NCBI RefSeq assembly: GCF_032854445.1
Contig: NC_088295.1
Location: 28,137,385-28,201,384, forward strand
Direction of reading: 5' to 3'
Length of the DNA stretch: 64,000 bases
From: Liolophura sinensis
Lineage: Eukaryota > Mollusca > Polyplacophora > Chitonida > Chitonidae
Each line of letters starts with the position of its first letter. The stretch's first letter is position 1. Position numbers and translations under genes: made by a program. This document shows positions 36,720 through 51,800 of the stretch, piece after piece. The notes under the pieces were generated by a model, which made no database searches, had not been told where the DNA came from, and saw nothing but the letters and a program-made list of their open reading frames with translations.

Positions 36720-36815
36720 ATGTGTAGGAAGAGAGATGCTGAGAAAGGTTGTGGCGGGAGTATGGGGCTAACTTTGACGGTGCTGTGTTCAGTTCTTTGT
36801 GTCTACCAGCCCTGG
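36720..36815 (+). CDS. Phosphatase exon 1: signal peptide, first part
   Basis: Two in-frame ATGs are available, 36720 and 36762. The second has an A at -3 and G at +4 and immediately precedes the hydrophobic run GLTLTVLCSVLCVY, so it is the better start; the first would add 14 charged residues. The exon ends CAGCCCTGG at a strong GTAAGT donor in phase 0. The signal peptide is completed by IALA in the next exon, which gives a textbook cleavage site (ALA before APL). Confidence 0.75.
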
Positions 36816-39800
36816 GTAAGTAGATAATGCTAGTGCATCAATGTTAGCCTTAGTATCAATGTCTGCCATTGATGACCATCCGGTCTATTCCGTATCATAC
36901 ACAAGAAGAACCGCTAGCCTTTCCAGCTATATAAGGAATTTACAGTTATGAAGTTTTTGTGGGAATAAACAATACCATGGTAGGCTTACATATAACATTG
37001 TTTAGTTGTATCAGTGATTGTCATGGCTTAAGAATTTGGTGAGGAATTATGCCAGTATGGCGGTTTCGGGGGGAACCTCCGTAAGGAAATGTCCGCAACT
37101 CTGAGCACAGATTGTCGGGTTAGGGTTGCGGAAGAGCATTTACGGGGACATATGCAAGCTTGTCCTGTTCTGACTTCTAGAAGACACACATGCCTTCACG
37201 GGCCAATTGTAGCCAACTGCATTCCAAGATCCGCCGAAGAAACAGAAACCTAATATTTATCCCCTTGCCCGACCCCTGCCGCGGTCGTCAGATTCTGAAG
37301 GATAAGTTGTACAAGCATAGCGCGTACATATCATACCCCGTCCCTCACTGCTGCCTCGAGTCGCCTGCTTCCTTCAGCTTCATCCACGCATCTCCGCATC
37401 AACACCGAAAAGGGGCGCGCGATGAGGGATGTCGTTTTCCGGTCTAATAGTCAAAGTCTTAGCCTAATGAGAGGGGATCGAAGTGTACAGACAAGCAAAA
37501 GCTCAGTCAGTTGACCTTTTCAAATATGAAATAATACAGTTTGAATGGTAAAATTTCCAGATATTTATGAGCGATGTTCTCGCAGAAGGCCTTACATTCT
37601 CGGCTCTGGTCAACTCTGGAATTTTAACCTCATTCTTTTGAATAATTGAAAATGCTGTGGGTTGTTAATCGAACTTGTATGAGGCAATGGCATTGTTCAT
37701 TTTCCTCGCACCGCTTGTGTTAAGTCAACATGTAGCAACTGGAATAGTGAAGAAATGACCATCGATTGATTCTAGCCTGGGTCTCGTCTGTTAGATGTAC
37801 ACGACTGATCTGCTTCTCTCTGAGGCTCCCTAGGGTTTCCTTCACTGCAAGATTTCGACATGAATGATCGGAGGCTATCTAAGAAAGCCATTGACCTAAG
37901 ACTGCTGTATTCTCAAATGTTCATGGGCCAGTGAGCATGTCCATTTGGAGGGAAGGGGTATATAGAGTGAGCCTGATCAGTTCAGACCGATCGTGGATAG
38001 ATAACCCAACATTTCTGTTTCTAACAAGCGAATTGCATGCAGGATGATCTGATAAACATCGTGTTTATGTTAATCAGAATTAGATTTGCCTGATAAAAAG
38101 GTGTAACATACATGGCTTTTTACGCTGGACTGAATTTTGACGTGTGACACCAGCAACTGGAATTTTCAGCAGGTAGTGTATGCTTTTAGAAACTGTGCCA
38201 CAGCTATATATACACAGACCAGTGCGTTGTTACATGTGACGATCTATCTCAGGCGGTTGTCTATCTATCTATATATTTCTGATGAAATCAAAAATAGAAT
38301 ACGAGATCTCTTGGGTTGTATTTTATGCGATCCGCAAAAGTCTCAATGATGTGACCCTTTTTTTTCTTTTTTTTTTCTTTTTTGCTTAACACCCCATTTA
38401 TCTGGTATATAATTACGTATCTGCTTGACGGAGAATTAAAACCTCAGTAAACGCCCTCACAATATCGAATCCTGACGTGGTCTAAGACGTGAACAACCAT
38501 GTCTCTTATATATGAACAGCATCGACAACCTTCCTGCAATATGACTAAGAATTGTGAGAGTAAACACTTGTACATTAATAATTAAATTATTTGAAAGAGG
38601 ATCGGGTATTTTTAGATGTATGGCGTATTTTCAACACCCTGTGGTGCAAATGATCAGCACATATGGCACATGAAGGCAGAAGGTTTATCCTAAATCTGTT
38701 TTCACAACAATTCTGTAACTTCCCACTTCAGCACCATACATTCAACAATTGCCAGGAGGCATTTGTCAGATATTTGAAAAGCATGCAGTTAACTAAACAT
38801 TTATAGTTAAAAATAATTACTCTGAGTGATATACGACTTTGTAGAGCTATACATAAATGACTTCATGTGATACACAGGAAACATCATTTGACTGTATCGC
38901 TTTGAGCTTCAAGGTCTTTCTAAGTTTTATTTTTAAAAAAATCAAATGTGCAATTGCATGTATATACACGTGCACAAGTATGCACATTATCGTGACAGAC
39001 CGACTCTCAGTCACTGACACTTGTATGACAAGAATTTTGTCAAAACCTCTCGTTCTTTATTGTGTGTGCTTGACTATGTAAACAAGGTATTGGTGTGTAA
39101 GCCGACACAGCTGTCTCTCGTTCTCCCTTCTCTCCCCCTCTCCTCCTCTATCCCCGCTCATTCTCAGACTCCCAAATCGGGGACGTCACAGTAAGTACAC
39201 CCCATCTCTTCATTGTGAAGCCCCATTTGCAGTCCATATTGTAACAGGAGGGAGCACTTATATCTACAACCAAGGTAACTGAAGGTCACTGAAGAAGGGC
39301 GTGGAATTTCAAACTTTGGCATTATTCGTTTCCCTCCTTCCCTATCATTATTGTTGTAGCGAAAATTACTGGTAAAAATTCTAACATGGCACCTAAACGG
39401 AAAGAGCGTTTTATCACTTGTCGTTGAAGTCAAGATATAGTTATGAATAAAGCACGCTGTTCTTGTCCAGTCATGGTCATTATGTAACATAGTTGTTCTA
39501 TCCAGAGGTGGCCATGATATGGCTGCAATTTTGCCCAGGTGGCAATATGGTATAATTATTTGTTCTATCCAGATGTGGCCATGACACGGCTGCAACATTG
39601 CCCAGGTGGCAATATGGTATAATTATTGGTTCTATCCAGAGGTGGTCATGATATGGCTGCAATATTGCCGAGGTGGCAATATGGTATAATTATTTATTCT
39701 ATCCAGAGGTGGCCATGACACGGCTGCAATATTGCCGAGGTGGCAATATGGTATAATTATTTGTTTTATCCAGAGGTGGCCATGATATGGCTGCAATATT

Positions 39801-42800
39801 GCCGAGGTGGCAGTATGGTATAATTATTTGTTTTATCCAGAGGTGGCCATGATATGGCTGCAATATTGCACAGGTGGCAGTATGGTATAATTATTTGTTC
39901 TATCCAGAGGTGGCCATTATATGGCTGTAATATTGCACAGGTGGCAGTATGGTATAATTATTTGTTCTATCCAGAGAAATGGGAAACCAGTTTGGACAAT
40001 TGGAAATAGTCGAGATTTTTAATCATGTGTTCAAGATTCTGGCTTCACATTCGCAAAACGTCAATCAATTATCTCGTAAATTAAACAAATTTACGTTGTC
40101 TAGTTTATAGGACCGTATAAATCAACGTGATGTACAAAGGAAGTTGTGAAAAACAAAGGTGGTCCCTGACTTTTAATCTCTGTCTTACCAGGGCTAAATG
40201 GAAATTCCATACATAAGAAAGCACCAGCAACTACTTCCTGATAGATATGTTCTTTCCATGATACGGATGACATACTGCCAATGTGGCTGTTAAGCACTGG
40301 TCATTTATTTATTTACATATATACTCCTTTTTAGTGATTATTGAATATTATATTCGTGCCGAAGTTATGACACAATCTGAAAATTTAGAAAGTACATGTT
40401 GTATGCATGAAATTGACCTTATACTACGGACAACATTTTTGGAAACTTTGATCAAAGGACAGACATGATCTTATTAATGAGGAAGCTGTGATTAAGCTAA
40501 TTAAGAGATCTGTAATTATTATTAGCGGAGCAGGCAGATGTCCTTGTTATAGGCCTACCTGTTACAGCCTACCTGTTACAGCCTACATTATCGCAGTATG
40601 TGTTAATGTGCTGATTGTCACATTGCTCCGTATATCTGAGTTTGAACTATGTTTACAGTAATGATTAGTAATGTTCTGTGTAGGAAAAGACGAAACAAAG
40701 TCACCAATATTGGGACGTCAATTGTGATGACTTTATTCAATTAATGCAGAAAGGAAAAGTTAAACCTTAAAACCTATAACACAGTCAGCCGAAATAAAGT
40801 TAAGATCGCAGGATTCTTGATAGAGATACAATAGCGAAAATTTGCAGTCATGATTATAAAAAATACACAAAGACACACACACCCGCACCCACACTCCTCC
40901 TTATGTATTAAGTATATTGGTGAAGTTACAAACAAAACTGGTCAATGCATAACACAAGATTGACACTGAAAATAAGGTCGGAATCGCACTTCATAGTTGT
41001 CTCCTGTATGTTCCCTTTGGTTTGAACATACAAAGGATATCCCCCACTTCTCCCCTTGTTAACTTTCTAAGACTGTTTAACTTTCTCTGATTAGGACGCA
41101 GAGCTTCAGTGTTGAGGTATACACACTTGACTGTGATGTAACCCAGACACATGGCTTCTTCAACCCATGAAGCTTCCAACTTGAAATCCCAAAAGCATGC
41201 ATGGAGATTTAATGATAGAGCCAGGTCAGGATCTACAGATGCCCGTTATAGTCTTATTTCACATAGCGTTAACAAAGTTCGTGCCAAGAAAACAGGTGTT
41301 TTACGTTTTTACCAGGCCGTCGGATATATATTTATCTACATTCAGCATGCACGAGTGCCGTTGATTATTTCTGGTACACTTCTGGGTTTAATACAATTAA
41401 CATTGCTGGCCTCTCAAGGAATGTTACAGGGACATACATAGAAGATTACATATCGTACGTGAACATACACAAAACCCCAAAAACATTTAGTCCGGTCATG
41501 TTAAAAAAAGGACAGAAAAAACTGAGACGTTACATACCTAAATTTCGTCAGACTCACTAATCGTGAAGACATTCAGTGTAGTAAATGACCCAAATAATTG
41601 TTTAAAGTCCACAAGTCGTTGTCATTATCAGAATCAATGAATGAATGAATGATTATGGCTTTACGTCACTTTGGCAATTTCCTAGCCATATTGTGGCGAG
41701 AACAAATTCAAAAACAGGAGCATTATATATTTCGATATGAGAAGTAAAAAATAAAAGAAATAGATATTTTTTGTTAATTCCTTAGAACATTTAGAGCTCG
41801 TTAGTCTTTTAAAAGTTTTTTTTCTTAAATTTCTTTCTATGCAAAGCAATTGTCTGGCATGTAAGTCTGAGGTTAAACTACGGATACCCGGTTGAATATT
41901 TACCGAGAATTTCGTGCTTTTAGGTTAAAGTCGATACTAAAAACTGAATTTGAAATGGAATTGGAATGTAATATATTAGATGTATGTCGATCAACACTAT
42001 CGTTCTTCACACATTACATATACGTGCGGTGTGCCTATATGAACTTCGTGGTTTGTTCGATCGATCTAAAGCTGTAAATTGACCTAAGGGACTCAATCTT
42101 TTACAAATTCTGAGTTGGGAAGCTATTTGTCAGGGGACTGTTAAGGCAGCTCAAGTCCAGACCAAATTGAGGAGTCCTCATAAAAGGTTTTGTGTAGCAG
42201 ATTGAAGGATTACCTTGTGTATAATGTGCGTGAAACATTGTAAAATCAAACTGGTTCCAGGCCATTCGGTCTGACAACGGCACGCGATTTTTGTCCGAAT
42301 ATGCACAACGTTGTAATCCTAGGGACAAGAACGTTTCACGAAACAGCTGTGAAATGTTTACCGTAGAATTGTCACCTTAATTAACAGGTCGCAGGTGGCT
42401 CTTCCGGTATCGTTCTCTCTTGAGTAGTGACGTTTTAAAACCAGATGTATGTATATAATACGCTTACTTTTGAATCTGGAATTCTCCTTTGACTGTGCAC
42501 AAATTGCAATGTGGAAACTGTACAAATATTTATTAACTATAAATTCTGTGTCTTTAACTCATGGTTATGTCGTATTCCCTCAACCCGAAATGCTTTGAAA
42601 CATGATGCACATGTTCAAGCGGGCTTCCAAAAGATAAAAGTCCTCATCCAGAACAAGAGTCCTCTTCGTCAGTACGTGATAATATTTGTCAGCAACCCAT
42701 CGTCAAGGGTTTCCCCCAGGCTGTGCCCGGTTATCTCCCACCATAATGCTGGCCGCCATCGTATAAGGGAAATATTCTTGAGCACGGCGTAAAACAAATC

Positions 42801-45800
42801 AAATAAATAAATGATAATTCTTCTTTGCATCTTGCATTTTATGGACCACCATAACCCCAATAGTGTGGTTGTCCATCTCATTTTTCATTCATGTTGTCTT
42901 TTCCATAACCACGTGTATATATTTTCTCCTGTCTTCAGAGTGACAATAATCTGCGTTGTAATCACATGTCTAGATTTATACCGTTCCATTTTTTAAAACA
43001 GACTCACACAAATATAATGCACGTGTAATTTATCCCGTGGGAAGCTTTTAAGTTTGCGTAACCAACAAATGGGAAGTGTCTGTATACAAATGGTACTTTA
43101 ATATATATGCCTTCTACATGAGGAAAACAACGAACAAATTTGTTCAAATTTGTACTGAACAGGGCATCTGGAAGTATCTGAGTGTACATGCTCGAAACAG
43201 GGTGTAGCCTCATCACATGAGGTATCGATTAGGTCTCCTCAAAGCTCATATTTCGTATTCAGAAGCTCCTTTGTTCTTTGGTATTGGGTGAACCTATCAC
43301 ATTTGCTGTATCCATGGTAACGGTGACACAAATGCAAATATCCTTAGTAATATCTAGTGCAATCAGACATGACATCAGACACTATCAAGTTTGCTGTGTT
43401 ATTGAATATATTCGCAGCTAATTTCGCTAATCCTCTCTATCACCAAAAGTTACCCATCTGTTCGGAGTACCCTGAAAATCGCACAATTCTAATCGTATCC
43501 GGTTACGTTACTAAATCACCGCAGCCCTCCAGGCTCCCCATTGGTGTGGTTATTCGATGTTACGTCACGACAGATGTGCTTCGCCAGGACACATGTCCGT
43601 GATGTGAGGCTGTACCCGATGGTCCCATGTCACGTATAAACCGCTAATAAAAGAGCATACATTTACATGGCAGGATTCGCTTAGTTATCCATTGACTTCA
43701 TAGCGGCTTCATTTTGACAAAATTTAGTCCATGCAGTGACTTTTAGCCAAGTCCCATTTAGTCCAGTCCCTTTTCTAACGATTGCGGAATCCCATCAGAC
43801 ATGCTTCAAGTAACGCAAATGTTCGTAGGCAAGCTAAATTCTTTCATGTCGTCCACTTTTTTTATGGGGATACTGTATAACGGTTGTAGGACAAAATATA
43901 GAGAACAAACAGGTATGAAAATGCTTGAATTTTTGTCGCATCTACATTCAAATCTATCCATCGTCAGCGCAGTAAAGCGGAATTTATCGAGGTTATTTTT
44001 CAATCAGGCTACCAGGGATCCTCCGTTCTAGTCTCCCAATAAAAACGACGAGAATTGATTACATTCTCCTATACCTTCCTCCGTCGAGGCATGCAGAAAG
44101 AATAGTTCTTGACAGCCTTGAAAGAATGTGATTGGAGTACAAATGAGCTAACGCTTGAAATGTGAAAGAGTATGTATTGGGGCCAGATGTACTGAGGCGC
44201 TGATGGTACAGTTAGTGATTTATATACTGGGAAGAGTACACGTACCATAGGGGCATCAGCGTGTGAAATCTTAATCGTTGTCTGTGTCTGAAATATTGCT
44301 TCTACCATACACTATATACATGTTGATCGCCAATGCCAGGTCTGCCCGACATTCCAAAGGTTTAATAGCCACCATGATACAACGTTTGGGTTTTCTTTTC
44401 TTTTACCTCTTCGCGCCGTTCACATTCATGGTGACCCATTTCAGTTGTATAGCACCTGTATTGGTCTAGTCTAACTTAATGCTGATCTTCACCCTAGTAT
44501 AGTCCAAAAGCCACCGCTCGTCACAAACGAATGGCTCGTTTCGACAGTCTTTGCCCATCTCTCATCTACCATTCCAGTATATGATCCATTCCCAAAACAC
44601 CTGAAATACAATGTCCATATCATGCGGAGATTCCTGCCTGCATGGTTCCAGAAACGGGGACAATTTACCACAAAGAGAAAGGCCATAATTCCCTCCTGTG
44701 TCGAGATGAATTGTTTTAGGCGCTGAGTGATGTAGGTCGCTCTGACAACAACTGTATATACATCGGTAACAGGTTATACGTTATTGCCTGCTGTTCACCA
44801 ATATATCATGTCTGGCCAATAACACCGTGGGATACAAGGTAACTTCGCCAATGCGACTTTATTAATGGTTCGTTTCCTTCTAATACCGAACTAACGGGGA
44901 CAGGGGCTGGGAACTGTCGACACACAAGGGATGTACACTGTTCCCTGTAAACCGGATACTTGGGTAATGGACTGAAGCTATACTGAATCACATGATGCTG
45001 TATTGTCACGGATTCATACTCCTTCGTGGTTAGGGTGTATCGAGAAACCTGTATGGCAATGGCATCGGTTTCCATGACAGTAAAAGCAGGTGGTATATTT
45101 AAAAAATACTTCATTTATTGTGCACAGTAACAGGAGGGGATGCGACGTCCTTGTAGATGCCCTGTGTGTTCATAAATTATCGTCATCACTAAACAACTTT
45201 ACTTTTTAATTGTGTACTGGAATAAACGTTAAGGTAAATGTTTAGGGTGTTATATTCAAATATACTGCATGTACTGTGCTCCGGTTCTGAATACACGTAA
45301 AGCACAATAACACGAAAGAGATGTTCCATCGTTGATGCCAGTGTTTGTGTTAATTACCATATATTACAAAATTCACGACCTTTACCGGCTTCATCTATCG
45401 TGTGTATTTGAATCGGTGTTATGAGGTTTTGGTGTTTTAATACTGTATATACTAAGCTGAAGTTTTGCATTCATGAGTTATCTACAGGTAAGCTGTATGG
45501 TAACCGTGCAGCAAAATCTATATAATTAAATTTACATCATCATACTCTTCAGTAATATGAAACACAAATCGGACATCAGAGCAATAGGTTCAAAAAGCAC
45601 ATAGATTACATGTAACTGATAAAAGCCACAGACGTGTAATCAAGTAGATGCGTGTAATTAATAATGTCTAATCAATGCATACAAATCTAAACTGCCATCA
45701 GTTAAATTTTGAGTTTATTTACATGAAAACACAAATGAATGAAATAAATGAAAAAAAAATTACTTGACACTGTATAAAGTGTTGCCCTTCCTTTTGTTCC

Positions 45801-48800
45801 TAGTGCATTTGGAAAGGGTGGGTTAAGATTAAGAAATCCGACATTTTATTGGTTATAATCTTTATATGTGATTTTAAGAGCTTAATTATTCCCGTGATTC
45901 GAAACTCAGGAAAATGTGGTCCGTTAAGACAACTGGTTTACTTTTTTTCTTGTCGGCTACCAACATACAACACATACCTTTTTTGAGTCTTTGTCGCTAT
46001 TTAAGATGCCCAGAATGGATTTACTCTATAGCCAAATGATATAAAAGCAGATATACTCATGTGTCACGGGGCTTTGAGTGACAGAAGTGTCCAGAGTGTA
46101 AGTCTGTAGCCAAATGATATAAAAGCAGATATACTCATGTGTCACGGGGCTTTGAGTGACAGAAGTGTCCAGAGTGTAAGTCTGTAGCCAAATGATATAA
46201 AAGCAGATATACTCATGTGTCACGGGGCTTTGAGTGACAGAAGTGTCCAGAGTGTAACTCTGTAGCCAAATGATATAAAAGCAGATATACTCATGTGCCA
46301 CGGGGCTTTGAGTGACAGAAGTGTCCAGAGTGTAACTCTGTAGCCAAATGATATAAAAGCAGATATGTCACAAGACGCTTTGACGGGTAGTGTTGATCCA
46401 GTCATCCGTGGTAATAACGAGAAAATAAGTGGCGTGAACGAAGGTATGTAGGCTAGTGTGATCTTTTTCTCCTCGTTTTCCCCAAACATTTTCTGGCAGT
46501 GTTACTTCTCCTTTTTGATTCAAAAGCCTTTTTGTTCTCGCAGCCTATCTCTTTTTTGGTCAGCCTTTGGCAAACGGTTGTTTAGCTGGCAGCCCAAGAT
46601 GTACACTTCCGACTTGTAGATAACCAGTGATGATAAATGTATAAGCAAGACTCGATGGCTGTTCTACATATCCGCTATTACACGATAGAGGTGGCACCAA
46701 AACTCAGACCTGATATTTTAGCACGAGATGTTTTACAACAGCAACAGATCCTGACTAGACAATCTCTGGAGATAGCATGGGCGGCTTGTCTGAGTGATAA
46801 TTATGTACAGCCTCCTAGGTACCCGAGGACAAGAGTGTCTAACCATGCCAGTAGTATTTGTCAGTGTGCCCTTCCCACCCATTAGCCGGGAGTAAAATCT
46901 GTGAAATGTCAGCCGGTGAAACACATAACATAGGATCGCCATCATACTCGGATGTGTACCAATATTATCTCCTGTATGTTCTTTTCTATAGAACATATCC
47001 ATACAACACTGATAGTTGATTTTGAAGCGTAAATTTAAGGCATTACGTTATTGTATTTTGAATACGTCTTTACCCTGATGTTAAAGGATGTTGGTACTTT
47101 TTTGTTCGAGCGGTCTTGTCTTTTCCTGTTCAGACAAGTTGTCCAATTCGAATCCAGGCGTGGGTCGATCGGGTGATGGTTTATGTCGGGAGGTTTGACC
47201 AGAACATAGCGAGGCGCCTCCCACAGATGCGGTCGCTGTGAGTTCAAGTCCGGCTTATGCTGGCTTCCTCTCCGGCCGTACGTGGGAAGGCCTGACACAA
47301 CCTGTGGATGGTCCAGGGTTTCCCCCGGACTTTTCTCGGTTTCCTCCCACCATAATGCTGGCTGCCTTCGTATAAGTGAAATATTCTTTAGTACGGCGTA
47401 AAACACCCATCAAATAAATAAATAAATAAATAATTCTGAAGAGTTCACTTTACTGACGTTATCCGTGCACTTTTTTTCTATGCTCTTGTTCAAAAATCCG
47501 TTCTCTGGAACACAGATGTTCTTCGGGGTAATTTACTTATTTATGTACGTTCTACAGAGTATTTGACACATCTATGTGCTCTACCGAGAATTTGGCATGG
47601 TTTATATATGTTCCACAGGGTATGTAGCACATTTATTTAATCTGATGAATGCCTATCCTGGAGCATCAGGTGAGCAGATATTTTAAGGAAAGGAAATCAT
47701 TCTTGGCACGATGACTTTCTACGACTTCGTCACACTGCTTGGTTACGCTGTGGTACTGAAATGTGTCACCATATTTAAATGCTGCTAATGCGTTTTTCAC
47801 TAAGTTCTGAGTCCTTAATTTTCACCGCTGATCGAAGAAAGTCAAAACCTTGCGAATTCTGTTTTGCCTGTTCAGTGCGATAGCCATACATTCCCCCAAT
47901 CCATTCTGCATCGTTAAGGAAGTAACATGGCCGTGAGTGGGTGTGTTGGTGGGTTTTACGCACGGTTTTAGCAGTTTATTTCTGTGATGCAATCCACTCG
48001 GATTGACATTCGAGCTGGGCTTAGGAAAAAAACACGTCTGCAATGAGTCTCGCGATAGTGGTTCCCATGGCAACAGCATCCCTCATCTTGGCTGGTAGGG
48101 AGTTTCGGTGGAGTAAGGATAATCCGGGTTTGTTCTCGCCCAGAACATTTGTTCAGATAAACCCGCTGATTAATCATCTTCAACTTGAAAATGTAACATT
48201 TTTCCCACTGTTACAGCTCTTTGGAATGACATCTAAATGCACTGAACGAACTATTGCAGACGTCTTACTTTGTAGAAAATTTCTTCATCCAGACAAGTCC
48301 CTGAAGTTAGAGCTTTTTTTTTTTGGTATAACGTGGAATGACACGAGGGGAAGCAGACTAGAGTGAAACATCGCGCTAGTTCAGCATTTAAAGCATGTTT
48401 TGCAATATTTCCGGAAATGCATCTATCAACAGATGTAGCTGTTCCACATATTTGACTGGCTGACATCCTGGGAGTCGCTATGACCTGTCAAAAAGATACA
48501 CCAAATACCGGGAAACCCACTACCGTTGACGGATCCTGCAAACCAAGTGCTGTCAAGAAATATCATGATATAACAAGAAACCCTTTGTGTATACAAAACA
48601 ATACAGGACATTATTTGTTAGCATATTATCACTATTCCCATTTATTACGCAGAACGCGTGATTCATACTTAATACACAGAACTCGTGATTCATTCTTAAT
48701 ACATAGAACTCGTGATTGCTACTTATCACACATCTTTCCTGATTCCTCCTTATAACACAGCTTTCGTGATTGCTACTTACTGCACAGCTTTCGTGATTGC

Positions 48801-51800
48801 TACTTACTGCACAGCTTTCGTGATTTCTACTTACTGAACACAACTCGTGATTCACTTTTTGTAAACAGCAGAGAGCTGTTATCCGTGTTTAACATAAAAG
48901 TCATTCAAAACAGAATTGTGTAGACTTTGGCCATGTTCGGCAAAGGTTTTACTTACTTTGAATTGCCGTTTTGTTCAAATTGAAAATTCAGTTATCGGGC
49001 TTTGACAGCGTTCATGGCAGTGCTGTCATTCACTGTTTAAATATATTGGCCCATATCCTAAAATTTATTTATTTATACATTTTCGTAGATTATGTATCTA
49101 AATACAGTTTCTAGATTGTATTTGTTTAGATATGAATTGGGTTTCGATGTTCACCTGACATTTGTCTTATTTTAGATGGTTTTAAAAATGTTCGTCTCAT
49201 TTGCTTTGACTATGAATGTTCTTAATATCACGTCGAAATCTACTGTCTTCAAGTTTGAACAGGTTTTCACAGCAATGTAGTGAAATATTGTAAAGCCCAA
49301 ATCATTTATTGATTGTTTTATTCATTATTCATATTTATTTCACAGATAAAATTGATTGGCATCACTTAAAAACAGTCGCGCACCGAATAGCATTTCTTTA
49401 GTCCAACTGGATAATCATGGAAGTATAAATATGAACATAGGGGGTTTTGCTTCTTTACTGTCGATTTTTGCCGAAAGTTACAAATCGTAAGAAATATTTT
49501 TTTTCTACTTTGAGTTGACTTAGCGAAGTCAGATTACAGCATTAAAAAAAATGAGTATAATAATTTTTACAATCTGACAGTTTTTATTTCATTCTTGCAG
49601 ATTGCTCTGGCTGCACCACTGAACGTAGCTGTGTCCACAGGGGATGGTAACGAATATATCAATTCGAATCAGAGTATAACATCATCAACACCAGGCCAAT
49701 CCAACGCCGTGGACGTCAGTGATGCGGCTAATGTCCAATCAACGTCGACCACGCCTAAAAGTGCGTCAGTTTCCGCCATTCATTTAACAACTAATGCCAA
49801 ATATGAACTAAGTTCCAAACCGTATTCAACAGATATTAAATATACTCCAGGTGCTGTATTTTCTGCTATAAAATCCCTCAGTACAACTACCACTGAAAAT
49901 GAATCTATTTTATCTAAAACAACAACAGCAAGGACTATGCTTCCCACGTCGTCGAGTGCAGCTAGTCGGATATCTTCAACAGTTTCAGGCAAAACCTCAT
50001 CTTCGAGGCGGAAAACTACTGCTGCTGCCAGCACGTCACCTCGAGTTGGAGTCACTACTGCTTCATCCACCATAATCACAGACAGACTTTCGGTGCCAAC
50101 CACCATTCAAGTTGGCATAGCGTCTACCAGCTTTAAAGAGGAGATGAATTCTGGACTAACGTCCGCGCGAACAACAAAAGCTGTCACCGCAACAACACCA
50201 ATAATAACAACAGCAACAACAAACATTGTTAATCCGCAACTGGTCACTTCCCAAGACCAAGCCACAGGAAATACCATAGCTAGTCGAGGCAGTACCGCAA
50301 CACCAGAGACTCGGACAGTACAGATAGATAATGATCCAACAACTGTGAACTCGCGACAAGCAATGGAAACAAACAGTGCAACATCAACAACAAATCAGTC
50401 ATTTGACTCTGGATCTAAAAAGATAACAACTGGTCCTGTTGTCGACGGAATTACTTTCGAGGTCATTGACCCCCAAAATTATACTTCCCCGCCAAAGATT
50501 GTTACAAACACCACATCTTCTCCAACCTCTCTTGTTGCAGCAGGTGCCAGTGGATCGCTCGCAAATACAAGCTCGGATTCGATGACTGGTGTGGAATCAT
50601 CCTCAGGGGATGACATTTCTGCTTACATGGGTGTCACTACGTATAAAGGAAATGCCCTGGTCAATACGACGCTCCCTCAAACGGCTGCGTTCAACACCAC
50701 TGCCCTCTATACCTCTATTAAGAGAAACATCACTGCTGTCACGAATTCCTCTATTGATATAACATCCACTTTTAAAGACGAATCATCTACAACATTGGCT
50801 ACGTCAACAGATACTGCTGTTAGCACTGCTGCTAGCTCTACCACAACAAAAACGGCTAATACAACAATTGCTGTCATAAATACTCAAACAAAAGCTCCTC
50901 CAAGCGACACAGAGCCGTCTGGTAAAGGAGGTATGGATTATTGTCTGTGGAAATTGTCAGGCTTTTTTGTTTTAGATTTATTTATTTATTGGATTGGCGT
51001 TTTACGTCGTACGCAAGAATATTTCTTATATACGACGGCCACCAGCATTATGGTGATAGGAAACCGGGCAGAGCCCTGGGGAAACCCACGACCATCCACA
51101 GGTTGCTGCCAGACCTTCCCACGTACGGCCGGAGAGGAAGCCATCATGAGCTGGACGTGATCACAGCGATCGCATTGGCGAGAGGCTCCTGGGTCATTAC
51201 CAGCGCCAGCGCGCTAACCAGCTGAGCCACGGATGTCCCCTTTTGTTTTAGAAGTTAATCCGTTAATTATATTTTCAGTAGCAATGTCTTATAAATTTCT
51301 CGTGTCGCCCGATTCATTAACTACATACACTTTCTAATACCTTTCAGATATTTTTATCGTCTTGTCAGAGATTTTCAGTTTTGGTTTAGTAGAGATATTT
51401 TCATGTTGGTTTTTCTCTTGATTAACTTTCGATACACAATTATTTTGATAAACATTTATTCCTTTTTCCAAGCTGAAGGCGATCAGACGCCCGTGGACCA
51501 GGGATCTCTAACCACCATCTTACTCGTTTTGTGTGCTTCCCTTCTGGCTTTATTACTAGCCCTGTGTGTTTTTACTTACGTCAAGTTCAGGAAGAAAAGG
51601 TGCGTATACTCTGAGTCTGCATATTCTGTGCATCATCATCATAGTCTTACAGAGGCACGACTGTGCTTACAAAAGGCTGGTTGCTGCCCCCAACTATGAG
51701 TATTTATATCAATGAACAAGATGCGTTAAGACTCCTTTTGTTATGGCATTTGTTACGTGACTTTATTTTTATTTTTAAAAAATATTAAATTTATATACTA

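Larger units (their letters stand above)
36816..49600 (+). other. 12.8-kb first intron of the phosphatase gene
   Basis: This intron carries a 67-bp array, a 78-bp array, a 27-bp array, two SINE copies and a fragment of another repeat, all listed separately. No further exon is required by phase, because exon 1 ends and exon 2 begins in phase 0. ORFs inside it are short and unrecognised. Confidence 0.6.

Noticed and set aside
48043-48366. 107-codon plus-strand ORF in the first phosphatase intron
   Set aside because: Not recognised, no splice phase need for it, and overlapped by similar-length frames on the other strand.
50922-51160. Extension of the mucin ORF past 50921
   Set aside because: This part is intron and antisense SINE; the GTAAAG donor gives the phase needed by the transmembrane exon.
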